From Pseudomonas rhizophila (GTDB lineage: Bacteria > Pseudomonadota > Gammaproteobacteria > Pseudomonadales > Pseudomonadaceae): DNA of 64,000 bases. Positions 7,943 through 16,862 of the stretch are shown in pieces. The stretch's first letter is position 1. Every line of letters starts with the position of its first letter. The translations under genes and the position numbers were made by a program. Below the pieces are notes generated by a model. It did not search any database. It worked only from the letters and a program-made list of their open reading frames with translations, and had not been told where the DNA came from. The stretch is from NCBI RefSeq assembly GCF_003033885.1, contig NZ_CP024081.1, forward strand, positions 1,337,898-1,401,897. The letters are read 5' to 3'.

Positions 7943-8620
7943 ATGAAATTACTGGTCGTCGAAGACGAAGCCTTGCTGCGCCATCACCTGCAGACCCGTC
8001 TGACCGACAGCGGCCATGTGGTGCAGGCCGTGGCCAATGCCGAGGAGGCCTTGTATCAGGTCGCGCAATTCAATCACGACCTGGCGGTGATCGACCTGGG
8101 CTTGCCGGGCATCAGCGGGCTGGAGCTGATCCGCCGGTTGCGCTCCCAGGACAAGACCTTCCCGATCCTGATCCTTACTGCCCGCGGCAACTGGCAGGAC
8201 AAGGTCGAAGGTCTGGCCGCCGGTGCCGACGACTACGTGGTCAAGCCGTTTCAGTTCGAAGAGCTGGAGGCCCGCCTGAACGCGTTGTTGCGCCGTTCCA
8301 GTGGTTTCACCCAGTCGACCATCGTGGCCGGTCCGTTGCTGTTGGACCTCAATCGCAAGCAAGCGTCCCTGGGTGAGGAAGCGTTGGCGCTGACGGCCTA
8401 TGAATACCGCATCCTTGAATACCTGATGCGCCATCATCAGCAGGTGGTCGCCAAGGACCGCTTGATGGAGCAGCTTTACCCGGATGACGACGAGCGTGAC
8501 CCCAATGTCATCGAAGTGCTGGTGGGGCGTCTGCGGCGCAAACTGGAAGCCCCGGCCGGCTTCAAACCGATCGAAACCGTGCGTGGCCTGGGTTACCTGT
8601 TCAACGAGCGTTGCCAGTGA
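7943..8620 (+). CDS. phoP: PhoP response regulator
   Basis: OmpR-family regulator of the Mg2+ and antimicrobial-peptide response, 225 aa from ATG 7943. Receiver residues are VVEDE at the N-terminus, phospho-acceptor Asp51 in AVIDLGLPG, and the lysine in YVVKPF; the winged helix is at about 125-222 with DPNVIEVLVGRLRRKL and RGLGYLF. Its position after oprH and before phoQ, with a 4-nt overlap to the latter, fixes the identity. It should bind the repeats upstream of oprH. Confidence 0.93.
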   Translation: MKLLVVEDEALLRHHLQTRLTDSGHVVQAVANAEEALYQVAQFNHDLAVIDLGLPGISGLELIRRLRSQDKTFPILILTARGNWQDKVEGLAAGADDYVVKPFQFEELEARLNALLRRSSGFTQSTIVAGPLLLDLNRKQASLGEEALALTAYEYRILEYLMRHHQQVVAKDRLMEQLYPDDDERDPNVIEVLVGRLRRKLEAPAGFKPIETVRGLGYLFNERCQ

Positions 8621-9963
8621 TTCGTTCGCTACGGCTGCGGTTGATGCTGGCCGCCATGACCCTGGCGGTGTTGTTCATGCTGGCACTGCTGCCGGCCATG
8701 CAAGGCGCGTTCAGCCTGGCCCTGCAGGAGTCCATCGAACAACGCCTGGCGTCGGACGTGACCACGCTCATTTCCGCTGCCCGCGTGGAAAACAACCGCT
8801 TGAAGATGCCGGCGCAATTGCCCGATGAGCGCTTTAACCTCGCCGACGCCCGTCTGCTGGGCTACATCTATGATCGCGACGGGCGCTTGGTGTGGCGGTC
8901 CAAGGCCACTCGGGAAGAGAACATCAATTACACGCCGCGCTACGACGGCCAGGGCAATCAGTTCGCGCGTATCCGCGAAGACAACGGCCAGGAGTTTTTC
9001 GTCTACGACGTCGAAGTCAAACTGCTCGGGGGCCAGAGCGCGGCGTTCAGTTTCGTCACCCTGCAACCGGTGCGCGATTACGAAGTGACGCTCGACGGCC
9101 TGCGGGAAAATCTCTACCTGGGCTTCGGTGCTGCGCTGGCAGTGTTGTTGGCCCTGTTGTGGATTGGCCTGAGCTGGGGACTTCGCGCGTTGAGGCGCCT
9201 GAGCCAGGAACTGGACGAAATCGAAAGCGGCAGCCGGGAAAGTCTCAGCACCGAGCACCCCCGGGAGCTGCTGCGCTTGACCGGTTCCCTCAACCGCCTG
9301 TTGCATGGCGAGCGGGAGCAGCGCAGCCGCTATCGTGACTCCCTCGATGACCTGGCCCATAGCCTGAAAACCCCGCTGGCGGTGCTGCAAGGCGTGAGTG
9401 AAGACATGGCCCGGCGCACCGAAGATCGTGGACAGGCCTGGGTGCTGCAAAGCCAGATCGAGCGCATGAGCCAGCAGATCGGCTATCAGTTGCAGCGCGC
9501 GAGCCTGCGCAAAAGTGGCCTGGTGCGCCATCAGGTGCGCTTGCGCCCGGTGCTGCAAAGCCTGTGCGATACGCTGGACAAGGTCTATCGCGACAAGCGC
9601 GTCCACGTCAGCTTCGATCTGCCGGAGCAGTGCCATGTGCCGATCGAGCAGGGCGCCTTGCTGGAAATGCTCGGCAATCTGTTGGAAAACGCCTATCGGC
9701 TGTGCCTGGGCGAGGTGCGCATCAGCGTGCATCAGACCCTCGGCGGTATTGAATTGTGTGTCGAGGATGACGGGCCAGGTGTGCCGCCGGATCAACGCGC
9801 ACGGATTCTGCAGCGTGGCGAGCGGCTGGATCGCCAGCATCCGGGGCAGGGCATTGGGCTGGCGGTGGTCAAAGACATCATCGAAAGCTACGGCGCCCGG
9901 TTGACCCTGGGGGATTCAGAGTTGGGCGGGGCGGCATTTCGGATTCATTTTCCGGTGCTTTGA
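8617..9963 (+). CDS. phoQ: PhoQ sensor histidine kinase
   Basis: Membrane kinase sensing low Mg2+ and cationic peptides, 448 aa from GTG 8617 overlapping the phoP stop. TM1 is at about 10-30 and TM2 at about 167-190, with a periplasmic PAS-like domain between. The H-box is LAHSLKTPLAVLQG (His248), the PhoQ-type variant of the usual SHELRTP. N-box NLLENAYR and G-boxes DDGPGVPP and GQGIGLAVV follow. The upstream in-frame TTG at 8611 is less likely as start. Confidence 0.92.
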   Translation: MIRSLRLRLMLAAMTLAVLFMLALLPAMQGAFSLALQESIEQRLASDVTTLISAARVENNRLKMPAQLPDERFNLADARLLGYIYDRDGRLVWRSKATREENINYTPRYDGQGNQFARIREDNGQEFFVYDVEVKLLGGQSAAFSFVTLQPVRDYEVTLDGLRENLYLGFGAALAVLLALLWIGLSWGLRALRRLSQELDEIESGSRESLSTEHPRELLRLTGSLNRLLHGEREQRSRYRDSLDDLAHSLKTPLAVLQGVSEDMARRTEDRGQAWVLQSQIERMSQQIGYQLQRASLRKSGLVRHQVRLRPVLQSLCDTLDKVYRDKRVHVSFDLPEQCHVPIEQGALLEMLGNLLENAYRLCLGEVRISVHQTLGGIELCVEDDGPGVPPDQRARILQRGERLDRQHPGQGIGLAVVKDIIESYGARLTLGDSELGGAAFRIHFPVL

Positions 9964-9991
9964 CTGCTAACGGATACCTGCTGGAATCAGA

Positions 9992-10062
9992 CCTGTGGGA
10001 GCATGGCTTGCCCGCGATGGCAGTCTCAGGGGCGCCATCGCGGGCAAGCCAAGCTCCCACAT
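9992..10062. repeat. REPIN, variant of the GAGC family
   Basis: Inverted pair of gtgggagcatggcttgcccg, a sequence variant of the main family, between convergent phoQ and the AraC-type gene. Confidence 0.88.
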
Positions 10063-10117
10063 TTTGATCTGAGGGGCGCGCGGGTTGTGTGTCCACTGAA
10101 AATCAGCAAACCCTCCA

Positions 10118-11116
10118 TCAACTCTCCTGCTCCCGATAAGCCCCCGGCGTCACCCCCGTCCATTTCTTGAATGCCCGGTGAAACGCCGACGGTTCAGAGA
10201 ATCCCAGCTGTTCGGCAATCTGCTGCAACGACAGGTCCGCGCGTCCCAGATGGTAGATGGCGATATCCCGCCGCAGCTGATCCTTGAGTTCCTGGAAGCT
10301 GGTGCCTTCCTCCCGCAGATGCCGGCGCAACGTCTGCGGACTGATGTGCAGATGGGCGGCGACGGTGTCCAGATCCGGCCAGCGTGCGGCGTCGCGGCTG
10401 AGCAGGCGGCGTAGCTGGCTGCTCAGGCTGTTGCCATCGTCAGGGCGTGACAGCAGGTCGGCGGGGGAATGTTCGAGAAAGTGTTTGAGGGTTCGTTCGT
10501 CCTGCAGCAACGGCATATTCAGGTAACGACTGTGGAACAACAGGCTGCAACGTTGCGCCTGGAACACCAGCGGGCAGGGGAACAACAGATCGTACTCGGC
10601 CCCATGGGCGGGCTTGGCATAGCTGAATGTCGCCTGTTCCAGACCGATCCGCTGGCCGATCAGCCAACTGCCGAGGCGATGCCAGATCACCAGCAGGCTT
10701 TCGGCCAGGAAATGGTCGGGGTCGCGCAGTGTCGTTTCATCCAGGTTCAAACGCACCCGTTCCCCTTCGGCCTCAAGCGTCAGGCTCGGGGCGTCCGGGA
10801 AGAGGCTGTAGAACAACAACCCGCGCTGAAGTGCCTTGCCCAGGGTCCGGCAGTGGATCAACGCGTGACACATCATGGCAAACGTCCCGGGTTTACTGGG
10901 GGCCAGACCAAATCCCAGATACTCGTCCCCCAGTGCCAGCCGCAGGGCCTGCAACAGGCTGGCGAACTGCACTGGTGCTATGCGTGCTCGCGGCTCGTCC
11001 AACAGCTCGGGGCTGATGCCCAGCTGTTGCAACAAGGGAACGTAATCGAAACCTTGCCGGCGCGCACCACCCAGGGCGGCGCGGGCGAAGTGGCTGGCGA
11101 TGGTGCGTTGGCGCAT
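10118..11116 (-). CDS. AraC-family transcriptional regulator
   Basis: A 332-residue regulator with an N-terminal AraC-type ligand-binding domain of the arabinose_bd class (about 20-200) and a C-terminal double helix-turn-helix (about 235-330). The first helix-turn-helix is at WPDLDTVAAHLHISPQTLRRHL and the second at LSLQQIAEQLGFSEPSAF, ending FKKWTGVTPGAYR. This architecture is common in Pseudomonas for control of catabolic or amino-acid genes. It is divergent from dctA across 333 nt, but DctA is normally controlled by DctB/D, so a link is unproven. The ligand is unknown. Confidence 0.85.
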   Translation of the reverse strand: MRQRTIASHFARAALGGARRQGFDYVPLLQQLGISPELLDEPRARIAPVQFASLLQALRLALGDEYLGFGLAPSKPGTFAMMCHALIHCRTLGKALQRGLLFYSLFPDAPSLTLEAEGERVRLNLDETTLRDPDHFLAESLLVIWHRLGSWLIGQRIGLEQATFSYAKPAHGAEYDLLFPCPLVFQAQRCSLLFHSRYLNMPLLQDERTLKHFLEHSPADLLSRPDDGNSLSSQLRRLLSRDAARWPDLDTVAAHLHISPQTLRRHLREEGTSFQELKDQLRRDIAIYHLGRADLSLQQIAEQLGFSEPSAFHRAFKKWTGVTPGAYREQES

Positions 11117-11266
11117 GGCAGGAATCCGTTTATTGAGCTGCCGATGGTAGCAGGGGCCTTCCGCTCGACAAGGCGGATATCCGCCAAATCCCGGAGCGAG
11201 AACGGCCTTGTGGGCGGGAATCCGCCATCTGCGTCTGGCTGTTCAGGTCTGTTTACTCGCGTGTAG

Positions 11267-11283
11267 CCCTTGTAGCTCAAGGG
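11267..11283. promoter_or_regulatory. Inverted repeat upstream of dctA, candidate activator site
   Basis: CCCTTG-TAGCT-CAAGGG is a perfect 6-bp inverted repeat about 30 bp upstream of the -24 element. Another palindrome, TTTTCCGGAAAA (11293-11304), abuts the promoter. The position suits a DctD-type activator, though sigma-54 enhancers are usually further away. Confidence 0.45.
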
Positions 11284-11304
11284 TTGTAGGCATTTTCCGG
11301 AAAA

Positions 11305-11320
11305 TGGCATGGGCCTTGCG
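11305..11320 (+). promoter_or_regulatory. Sigma-54 (-24/-12) promoter of dctA
   Basis: TGGCAT-GGGCC-TTGCG matches the RpoN consensus TGGCAC-N5-TTGCA, with the invariant GG (11306-11307) and GC (11318-11319) exactly 12 bp apart. Transcription would start near 11331, leaving a leader of about 120 nt. RpoN-dependent dctA transcription is known in rhizobia and Pseudomonas. Confidence 0.8.
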
Positions 11321-11449
11321 ATAGGCATCCGCAGGTCTGCCGCCGTGCAGCCGCCAAAACAAATCCCTCCAGTGCAGGAGGGTTCGCAATTGAGGTTTCG
11401 TGGACGACAGGTGGATGTTGTCACACGGGACGCTTGAGGAAGGTTTGCC

Positions 11450-12784
11450 ATGACGACTCGTCAGCCACTGTACAAATCCCTGTATTTCCAGGTGATCGTA
11501 GCCATTGCCATCGGCATTTTGCTCGGCCACTTCTATCCGCAGACCGGCGTTGCCCTCAAACCGCTGGGTGACGGATTCATCAAACTGATCAAAATGGTCA
11601 TCGCTCCCATCATCTTCTGTACCGTTGTCAGCGGTATTGCCGGCATGCAGAACATGAAGTCGGTGGGCAAGACCGGTGGCTACGCGCTGCTGTACTTCGA
11701 AATCGTCTCCACGATCGCCCTGTTGATCGGTCTGGTCGTGGTCAACGTCGTGCAACCGGGCGCCGGCATGCACATCGATGTGACGACCCTGGACACCAGC
11801 AAGATCGCCGGTTACATCTCGGCCGGTAAAGACCAGAGCATCGTGGCCTTCATCCTCAACGTGATCCCGAACACCATCGTCGGCGCGTTCGCCAATGGCG
11901 ATATCCTGCAAGTGCTGATGTTCTCGGTGATCTTCGGTTTCGCCCTGCATCGCCTGGGTGCCTACGGCAAGCCGGTGCTGGACTTCATCGATCGCTTCGC
12001 CCACGTGATGTTCAACATCATCAACATGATCATGAAACTGGCGCCCGTCGGTGCGTTCGGTGCCATGGCGTTCACTATCGGCGCCTACGGTGTCGGTTCG
12101 CTGGTGCAATTGGGCCAGTTGATGATCTGCTTCTACATCACCTGTGTGGTGTTCGTCCTGGTGGTGCTGGGCGCCATCTGCCGGGCCCACGGCTTCAGTG
12201 TCGTCAAGCTGATCCGTTACATCCGTGAAGAACTGCTGATCGTGCTGGGTACTTCCTCGTCGGAATCGGCCCTGCCACGCATGCTGATCAAGATGGAGCG
12301 TCTGGGTGCGCAGAAATCCGTGGTGGGTCTGGTGATCCCGACCGGCTACTCGTTCAACCTCGACGGCACTTCGATCTACCTGACCATGGCTGCGGTGTTC
12401 ATCGCCCAGGCCACCGACACGCCGATGGACCTGACTCACCAGATCACCCTGTTGCTGGTGCTGCTGCTGTCGTCCAAAGGTGCTGCCGGCGTGACCGGTA
12501 GCGGCTTCATCGTGCTGGCGGCCACCCTGTCGGCCGTGGGTCATCTGCCAGTAGCCGGCCTGGCGCTGATCCTGGGTATCGACCGCTTCATGTCCGAAGC
12601 CCGCGCCCTGACCAACCTGGTGGGCAATGCTGTGGCCACCATCGTGGTTGCCAAGTGGGTCAAGGAACTGGACGTAGACCAGTTGCAGAGCGAACTGGCT
12701 TCCGGCGGTCGCGGCATCTCCGACACCCGTGAAGAAGACGACCTGGGCGTGGCCGAAGGCCCAACCCCTGCTGCTGTGAAGTAA
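11450..12784 (+). CDS. dctA: C4-dicarboxylate transport protein DctA
   Basis: Proton- or sodium-coupled uptake of succinate, fumarate and malate across the inner membrane. The protein has 444 residues from ATG 11450, with AGGAAGG upstream. It matches E. coli DctA nearly end to end: [21 protein letters not shown] at the first membrane segment, [12 protein letters not shown], the serine-rich re-entrant loop [29 protein letters not shown], and [14 protein letters not shown] sigma-54 promoter lies upstream and a strong terminator downstream, so it is monocistronic. Confidence 0.95.
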   Translation: MTTRQPLYKSLYFQVIVAIAIGILLGHFYPQTGVALKPLGDGFIKLIKMVIAPIIFCTVVSGIAGMQNMKSVGKTGGYALLYFEIVSTIALLIGLVVVNVVQPGAGMHIDVTTLDTSKIAGYISAGKDQSIVAFILNVIPNTIVGAFANGDILQVLMFSVIFGFALHRLGAYGKPVLDFIDRFAHVMFNIINMIMKLAPVGAFGAMAFTIGAYGVGSLVQLGQLMICFYITCVVFVLVVLGAICRAHGFSVVKLIRYIREELLIVLGTSSSESALPRMLIKMERLGAQKSVVGLVIPTGYSFNLDGTSIYLTMAAVFIAQATDTPMDLTHQITLLLVLLLSSKGAAGVTGSGFIVLAATLSAVGHLPVAGLALILGIDRFMSEARALTNLVGNAVATIVVAKWVKELDVDQLQSELASGGRGISDTREEDDLGVAEGPTPAAVK

Positions 12785-12796
12785 CCTTTCGCTGCA

Positions 12797-12826
12797 ATAA
12801 AAAACCCGCTTCGGCGGGTTTTTTTA
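12797..12826 (+). terminator. Rho-independent terminator of dctA
   Basis: AACCCGC-TTCG-GCGGGTT stem with a UUCG tetraloop followed by seven T residues, 18 nt after the dctA stop. Confidence 0.93.
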
Positions 12827-12953
12827 TTTGAGGGATTTTTCAGTCGAGGATGCTGTTGCTGAGCGCAATGGTCAGCCAGACTGACACCTGCGGTAATTGC
12901 TCCACCGCCAACCCCTGCCTAGTCTTGAGGGCATCACCACGCGGAGATCGCCC

Positions 12954-14135
12954 ATGCACGGCCCACTGGCATCGCTCAAGGTTCTGGACTTCTCGACCCT
13001 GCTGCCCGGCCCGTTCGCCTCATTGTTGCTGGCGGACATGGGGGCCGAGGTGTTGCGCATCGAGTCGCCGACCCGCCCGGATCTGTTACGGATACTGCCG
13101 CCCCATGATCAGGGCGTCTCGGCCAGCCATGCCTACCTCAACCGCAACAAGCGCAGCCTGGCCCTGGACCTCAAGCAGCCGGCGGCGCTGGAGGTGATCA
13201 AGCAGTTGCTGGGCGACCACGACATCCTGCTGGAACAGTTCCGCCCCGGTGTGATGGAGCGGCTGGGCCTGGGGTACGAAGCCTTGAAGGCGATCAATCC
13301 CCGATTGATCTACGTGTCCATCACCGGCTACGGCCAGACCGGGCCCTACAAGGACCGCGCCGGCCACGACATCAACTACCTGGCCCTGGCGGGACTGGCC
13401 AGCCACACCGGGCGTGCCGACGCTGGGCCATTGCCGCTGGGCATTCAGGCGGCGGACATCGCCGGTGGTTCCCTGCACGGGGTGATCGGGCTGTTGGCGG
13501 CGGTGATCGCCCGTCAGCAGACCGGGCAGGGCCAGCATCTGGACGTGAGCATGACCGACTGTGTGTTCAGCCTCAACGCTTTGGCCGGTGCCGGTTATCT
13601 GGCCTGCGGCGTGGCACCTGAGTGGGAAAACCAGATGCTCAACGGTGGCAGCTTCTATGACTATTACCGCACCCGGGATGGCCGTTGGATGTCGGTGGGC
13701 AGCCTGGAGCCGGTCTTCATGCAGGCGTTGTGCGAGACCCTGGGACGGCCGGAGCTGGCGGCCCAGGGGCTGTCGCCCCATCCAGATCAGCAACGGCAGC
13801 TAAAGCAGCAACTGCAGGCTGAATTCCAGAAGCATGATTTCGCTGAGCTGTGCCGGTTGTTTGCGGGGGTTGATGCTTGCGTCGAACCGGTGCTGAGCCT
13901 GGAAGAAACACTCAGGCATCCCCAGTTAGCGGCCCGGGACGTCGTGACCCTGGTGCCTCGTGGCGATGGCTCGAGCCAGGCGCAGATGGCCTGTCCGTTG
14001 AAGTTCTCGCAGGGCTTGCCCGAGCCTCGGCATATTGGCGCGGGGCTGGGAGCGCACACGGATCAGGTGTTGGGGGAGTTGGGGTTCAGTGTTGAGCGGA
14101 TTGCGCAACTGCGCGATGCCGGGGTGGTTTTGTAG
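12954..14135 (+). CDS. Class III CoA-transferase (CaiB/BaiF family)
   Basis: Transfers CoA between carboxylic acids. The protein has 393 residues from ATG 12954, with GGAG upstream. Features are the N-terminal LLPGPFASLLLADMGAEVLR, NRNKRSLALDLK, and the region YVSITGYGQTGPYKDRAGHDINY, where the family's catalytic Asp is the D of GHDIN. No acyl-CoA dehydrogenase, racemase or other partner adjoins, so the acid substrate cannot be named. Members include formyl-CoA, carnitine and succinyl-hydroxymethylglutarate CoA-transferases and alpha-methylacyl-CoA racemase. Confidence 0.85.
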   Translation: MHGPLASLKVLDFSTLLPGPFASLLLADMGAEVLRIESPTRPDLLRILPPHDQGVSASHAYLNRNKRSLALDLKQPAALEVIKQLLGDHDILLEQFRPGVMERLGLGYEALKAINPRLIYVSITGYGQTGPYKDRAGHDINYLALAGLASHTGRADAGPLPLGIQAADIAGGSLHGVIGLLAAVIARQQTGQGQHLDVSMTDCVFSLNALAGAGYLACGVAPEWENQMLNGGSFYDYYRTRDGRWMSVGSLEPVFMQALCETLGRPELAAQGLSPHPDQQRQLKQQLQAEFQKHDFAELCRLFAGVDACVEPVLSLEETLRHPQLAARDVVTLVPRGDGSSQAQMACPLKFSQGLPEPRHIGAGLGAHTDQVLGELGFSVERIAQLRDAGVVL

Positions 14136-14146
14136 CGTTCTTTCGG

Positions 14147-14232
14147 GCCTCATCGCGAGCAAGCTCGCTCCCACACTGGATCTATAGCACTCACAGAATT
14201 CCTGTGGGAGCGAGCCTGCTCGCGATGGGGCC
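14147..14232. repeat. REPIN, GAGC family
   Basis: Inverted pair of tgggagcgagcctgctcgcg units between the convergent CoA-transferase gene and sprT. Confidence 0.92.
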
Positions 14233-14255
14233 AGCCCAGACGCCACAAAAACCTG

Positions 14256-14750
14256 CTACTCCACCCGCGTCTCCCCACTGAACACCAAGGTATTGCGGCA
14301 ACTGCGGCACAAATAGCGGCGCCCCTGACGTACCAGGCTGTGACGCTGGGCCGAGAAGGGGAAGTCGCTGCCGTCGCAGGGGCATTTGTAGATGTAACGG
14401 GTCACGCTGCGGCGCTTGATCTCGTAGGTATGGCAGCGGTTGGGCGGCAGTTCGTACACGCCGCGCATGATCAGTTGCCACTCTTCACCATGGGGCTGAA
14501 TGCGTTCGCCGAATAGCTGATGGGCAATCAGGTGCGCAACCTCGTGGGCGACGGTCTGCTTGAGAAAGTCTTCGGCGTTTTCCCGGTACAACTGTGGATT
14601 GAAGCGCAGCAGATTCTCATGCAGGTGCGCGACACCGGCCTTCTGGCCACGCAATTTGAAGCTGACCACGGGACGTTTGAAAGGACGTTTGAAAAAGGTT
14701 TCGGCTTGTTGGTAACACTCTTCGACGCGGGTATTGAGTTGCTCAAGCAT
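14256..14750 (-). CDS. sprT: SprT family zinc metalloprotease-like protein
   Basis: SprT-domain protein of 164 residues from ATG 14750. The metal-binding and catalytic helix is HEVAHLIAHQLFG (HExxH), and a C-terminal zinc ribbon uses CPCDG and CRSC. The closely similar Pseudomonas proteins start and end the same way. The cellular role in bacteria is poorly defined. An upstream CTGGAG sits 11 nt before the ATG, rather far. Confidence 0.88.
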   Translation of the reverse strand: MLEQLNTRVEECYQQAETFFKRPFKRPVVSFKLRGQKAGVAHLHENLLRFNPQLYRENAEDFLKQTVAHEVAHLIAHQLFGERIQPHGEEWQLIMRGVYELPPNRCHTYEIKRRSVTRYIYKCPCDGSDFPFSAQRHSLVRQGRRYLCRSCRNTLVFSGETRVE

Positions 14751-14848
14751 GCTGTACGGGTCTCCAGAGGCTTGAGTATGCCGCAAGCGCCGGCCGTTGC
14801 GAATCGCCCAGACGCCCAGTGGTCGTTTCGCCAGCGCCAAACACAGGA

Positions 14849-14868
14849 AGGCCGCCTTGCGGCGGCCT
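14849..14868 (-). terminator. Candidate terminator hairpin of the Yip1 gene
   Basis: AGGCCGCC-TTGC-GGCGGCCT is a perfect 8-bp GC-rich stem lying downstream of the Yip1 gene on the minus strand, followed there by TCCTGTGTTT. The weak T-tract leaves it uncertain. Confidence 0.5.
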
Positions 14869-14924
14869 GTATTGGCAGATATTGCTTTGTTTTCAGAAGG
14901 GAACCCTGAGCGGGTTCGAACCCT

Positions 14925-15527
14925 TCAGTTGGTATACACCGGACCGACGCCCAGCCCCCAGACAATCACCGTAAACGCCATGATAGCCACCAGCACCACC
15001 AGGCCCACGGCGAGCACCGAACTGGAAAACAGAAAACCCTCGTCCTGAGGAATATTCATGAAAGTGGGCAGGCCCACATACAGCAGGTAGACGGTGTAGC
15101 AGATCGCTGCCGTACCGACGATCATCCCCAGCCACATGTGCGGATAGAGCGCCGCCAGGCCGCCGATGAACAAGGGGGTCGCGGTGTAAGTGGCGAATGC
15201 GACGCAGCGCGCCAGGCTCGGGTTGGCGTCATAGGTACGGGCCATCCAGTGCACGAAGGCGCCCATCACCGCCACACCGCCCAACATGGCGAGGTACGAC
15301 ATGATGGTCATCCACAACGCACTTTCCTGGGTCAGCATCACCGGAGGCCGGTTGCCGATGACCCATCCCACCTGCGTGGTGCCGATAAACGCCGATACCG
15401 CGGGAATGGCCGCCAGGATCAGCGTGTGGGTGAGGTACATGTGGCTGATGCTTTCCTCCTGATCGCCACGGATTTCTTTCCATTCTTGATCAGGGTGGGT
15501 AAAGAGCCCCACGACATGATGGATCAT
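14925..15527 (-). CDS. Yip1-domain integral membrane protein
   Basis: A 200-residue protein with about five predicted membrane helices (around 33-55, 70-95, 107-127, 133-152 and 170-192) and a short cytoplasmic N-terminus, VVGLFTHPDQEWKEI. This start and the hydrophobic layout fit bacterial Yip1-family proteins, whose function is unknown. The ATG at 15527 has a clear AAAGGAG. It stands alone, with a short inverted repeat (15615-15631) upstream that could be an operator. Confidence 0.82.
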   Translation of the reverse strand: MIHHVVGLFTHPDQEWKEIRGDQEESISHMYLTHTLILAAIPAVSAFIGTTQVGWVIGNRPPVMLTQESALWMTIMSYLAMLGGVAVMGAFVHWMARTYDANPSLARCVAFATYTATPLFIGGLAALYPHMWLGMIVGTAAICYTVYLLYVGLPTFMNIPQDEGFLFSSSVLAVGLVVLVAIMAFTVIVWGLGVGPVYTN

Positions 15528-15956
15528 AGTCAGTCACTCCTTTGTTATTGCCATCGCCCCCCAACGGAGCGCCTACGGGCCAAACGGCCGAGTAAGTACA
15601 GGTCTGTAAGTGTGTGCGACCTTATGTCGCAGTATAGAAAGGAGTTCTCGCCAGGGGGATGGGGGGCTTAGAGCAAATCGCGCTGTAGGCGACGGTGTTA
15701 ATCGCCGATGGGTCTGTGTACATCGTCTTTGGCGAACACACTGGCGTTGTGGCGAGGGGATTTATCCCCGCTGGGCTGCGCAGCAGCCCTCTGAGTCGGT
15801 CTGATGCCCCGCAGTAGTCTTTGGATAATGGGGCTGCTTCGCAGCCCAGCGGGGATAAATCCCCTCGCCACAAAAGGGCATGTCATCAGCCTTCGCCGAC
15901 GGCGGATTTTTTGCGTAAAATGCCGGCCTTTCGTCACACCTCACGGATTTCGCGTC
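15528..15956. other. Non-coding region between the Yip1 gene and ttcA
   Basis: It holds TGCGAC-N5-GTCGCA (15615-15631), 88 nt upstream of the Yip1 start, and one REPIN (15747-15873). I see no credible gene; open frames across it read through the repeats. Confidence 0.6.
15747..15873. repeat. REPIN, GGGGATTTATCC family
   Basis: Inverted pair of gtggcgaggggatttatccc units whose arms extend through ccgctgggctgcg, giving very long complementary ends. Confidence 0.92.
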
Positions 15957-16781
15957 ATGGGCACTCTTACGGTCAACCAGAACAAACTGCAAAAGCGCCT
16001 GCGCCGCCAGGCCGGTGAGGCGGTCGCTGATTTCAATATGATTGAAGACGGCGACAAGGTCATGGTTTGCCTGTCCGGCGGCAAGGACAGCTACACCTTG
16101 CTCGATGTGCTGATGCATTTGCAGAAGGTTGCGCCGATCAAGTTCGACATTGTCGCGGTGAACATGGACCAGAAGCAGCCCGGTTTCCCCGAGGATGTGT
16201 TGCCGGCCTACCTTCAATCGCTGGGCGTGGAGTATCACATCGTCGAGAAGGACACCTATTCGGTGGTCAAGGAACTGATCCCGGAAGGCAAGACCACCTG
16301 CTCGCTGTGCTCACGCCTGCGTCGTGGCACGCTCTACACCTTTGCCGACCAGATCGGCGCGACCAAGATGGCCCTGGGGCACCACCGCGACGACATCGTC
16401 GAGACCTTTTTCCTCAACATGTTCTACAACGGCTCGCTCAAAGCCATGCCGCCCAAGCTGCGCGCCGATGACGGGCGCAACGTGGTGATCCGCCCGCTGG
16501 CCTACTGCAGCGAGAAAGACATCCAGGCCTATTCGGACTTCAAGCAGTTCCCGATCATCCCTTGCAACCTGTGCGGCTCCCAGGAAAACCTGCAACGCCA
16601 GGTGGTCAAGGAGATGCTGCAGGAGTGGGAACGCAAGACCCCGGGCCGTACCGAGAGCATTTTCCGCGGCTTGCAGAACGTCGTTCCGTCGCAACTGGCG
16701 GACCGTAACCTGTTCGACTTCACCAACCTGCGCATCGACGAAAGCGCCACGCCGCGATTCGTCAACGTGGTGAACCTCTGA
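15957..16781 (+). CDS. ttcA: tRNA 2-thiocytidine(32) synthetase TtcA
   Basis: ATP-dependent thiolation of C32 in certain tRNAs. The protein has 274 residues from ATG 15957. It has the PP-loop [13 protein letters not shown] (about 40-52), the iron-sulfur-cluster cysteine pair TTCSLCSR (about 120) and the third cysteine in IPCNLCGSQ, plus [16 protein letters not shown]. All match TtcA. A terminator follows, so it is transcribed alone. Confidence 0.95.
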   Translation: MGTLTVNQNKLQKRLRRQAGEAVADFNMIEDGDKVMVCLSGGKDSYTLLDVLMHLQKVAPIKFDIVAVNMDQKQPGFPEDVLPAYLQSLGVEYHIVEKDTYSVVKELIPEGKTTCSLCSRLRRGTLYTFADQIGATKMALGHHRDDIVETFFLNMFYNGSLKAMPPKLRADDGRNVVIRPLAYCSEKDIQAYSDFKQFPIIPCNLCGSQENLQRQVVKEMLQEWERKTPGRTESIFRGLQNVVPSQLADRNLFDFTNLRIDESATPRFVNVVNL

Positions 16782-16802
16782 CGAACTCAGCGGCTCCTAT
16801 TC

Positions 16803-16840
16803 ACGGCGCTCGTGGCCAGGTCACTTAGAGCGCCGTTTTC
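16803..16840 (+). terminator. Rho-independent terminator after ttcA
   Basis: ACGGCGCTC and GAGCGCCGT make a 9-bp stem around a 16-nt loop, followed by TTTTC. Confidence 0.8.
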
Positions 16841-16862
16841 ATTTCCGACCCCAGGAGAGGGC

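Noticed and set aside
11243..12544. Minus-strand 433-codon open frame opposite dctA
   Set aside because: Shadow of dctA; low-complexity H/Q/D-rich translation and no ribosome site.
14895..14925. GGGTTCGAACCC resembling a tRNA T-arm
   Set aside because: No cloverleaf can be built around it on either strand: no acceptor or anticodon stem and no CCA end.
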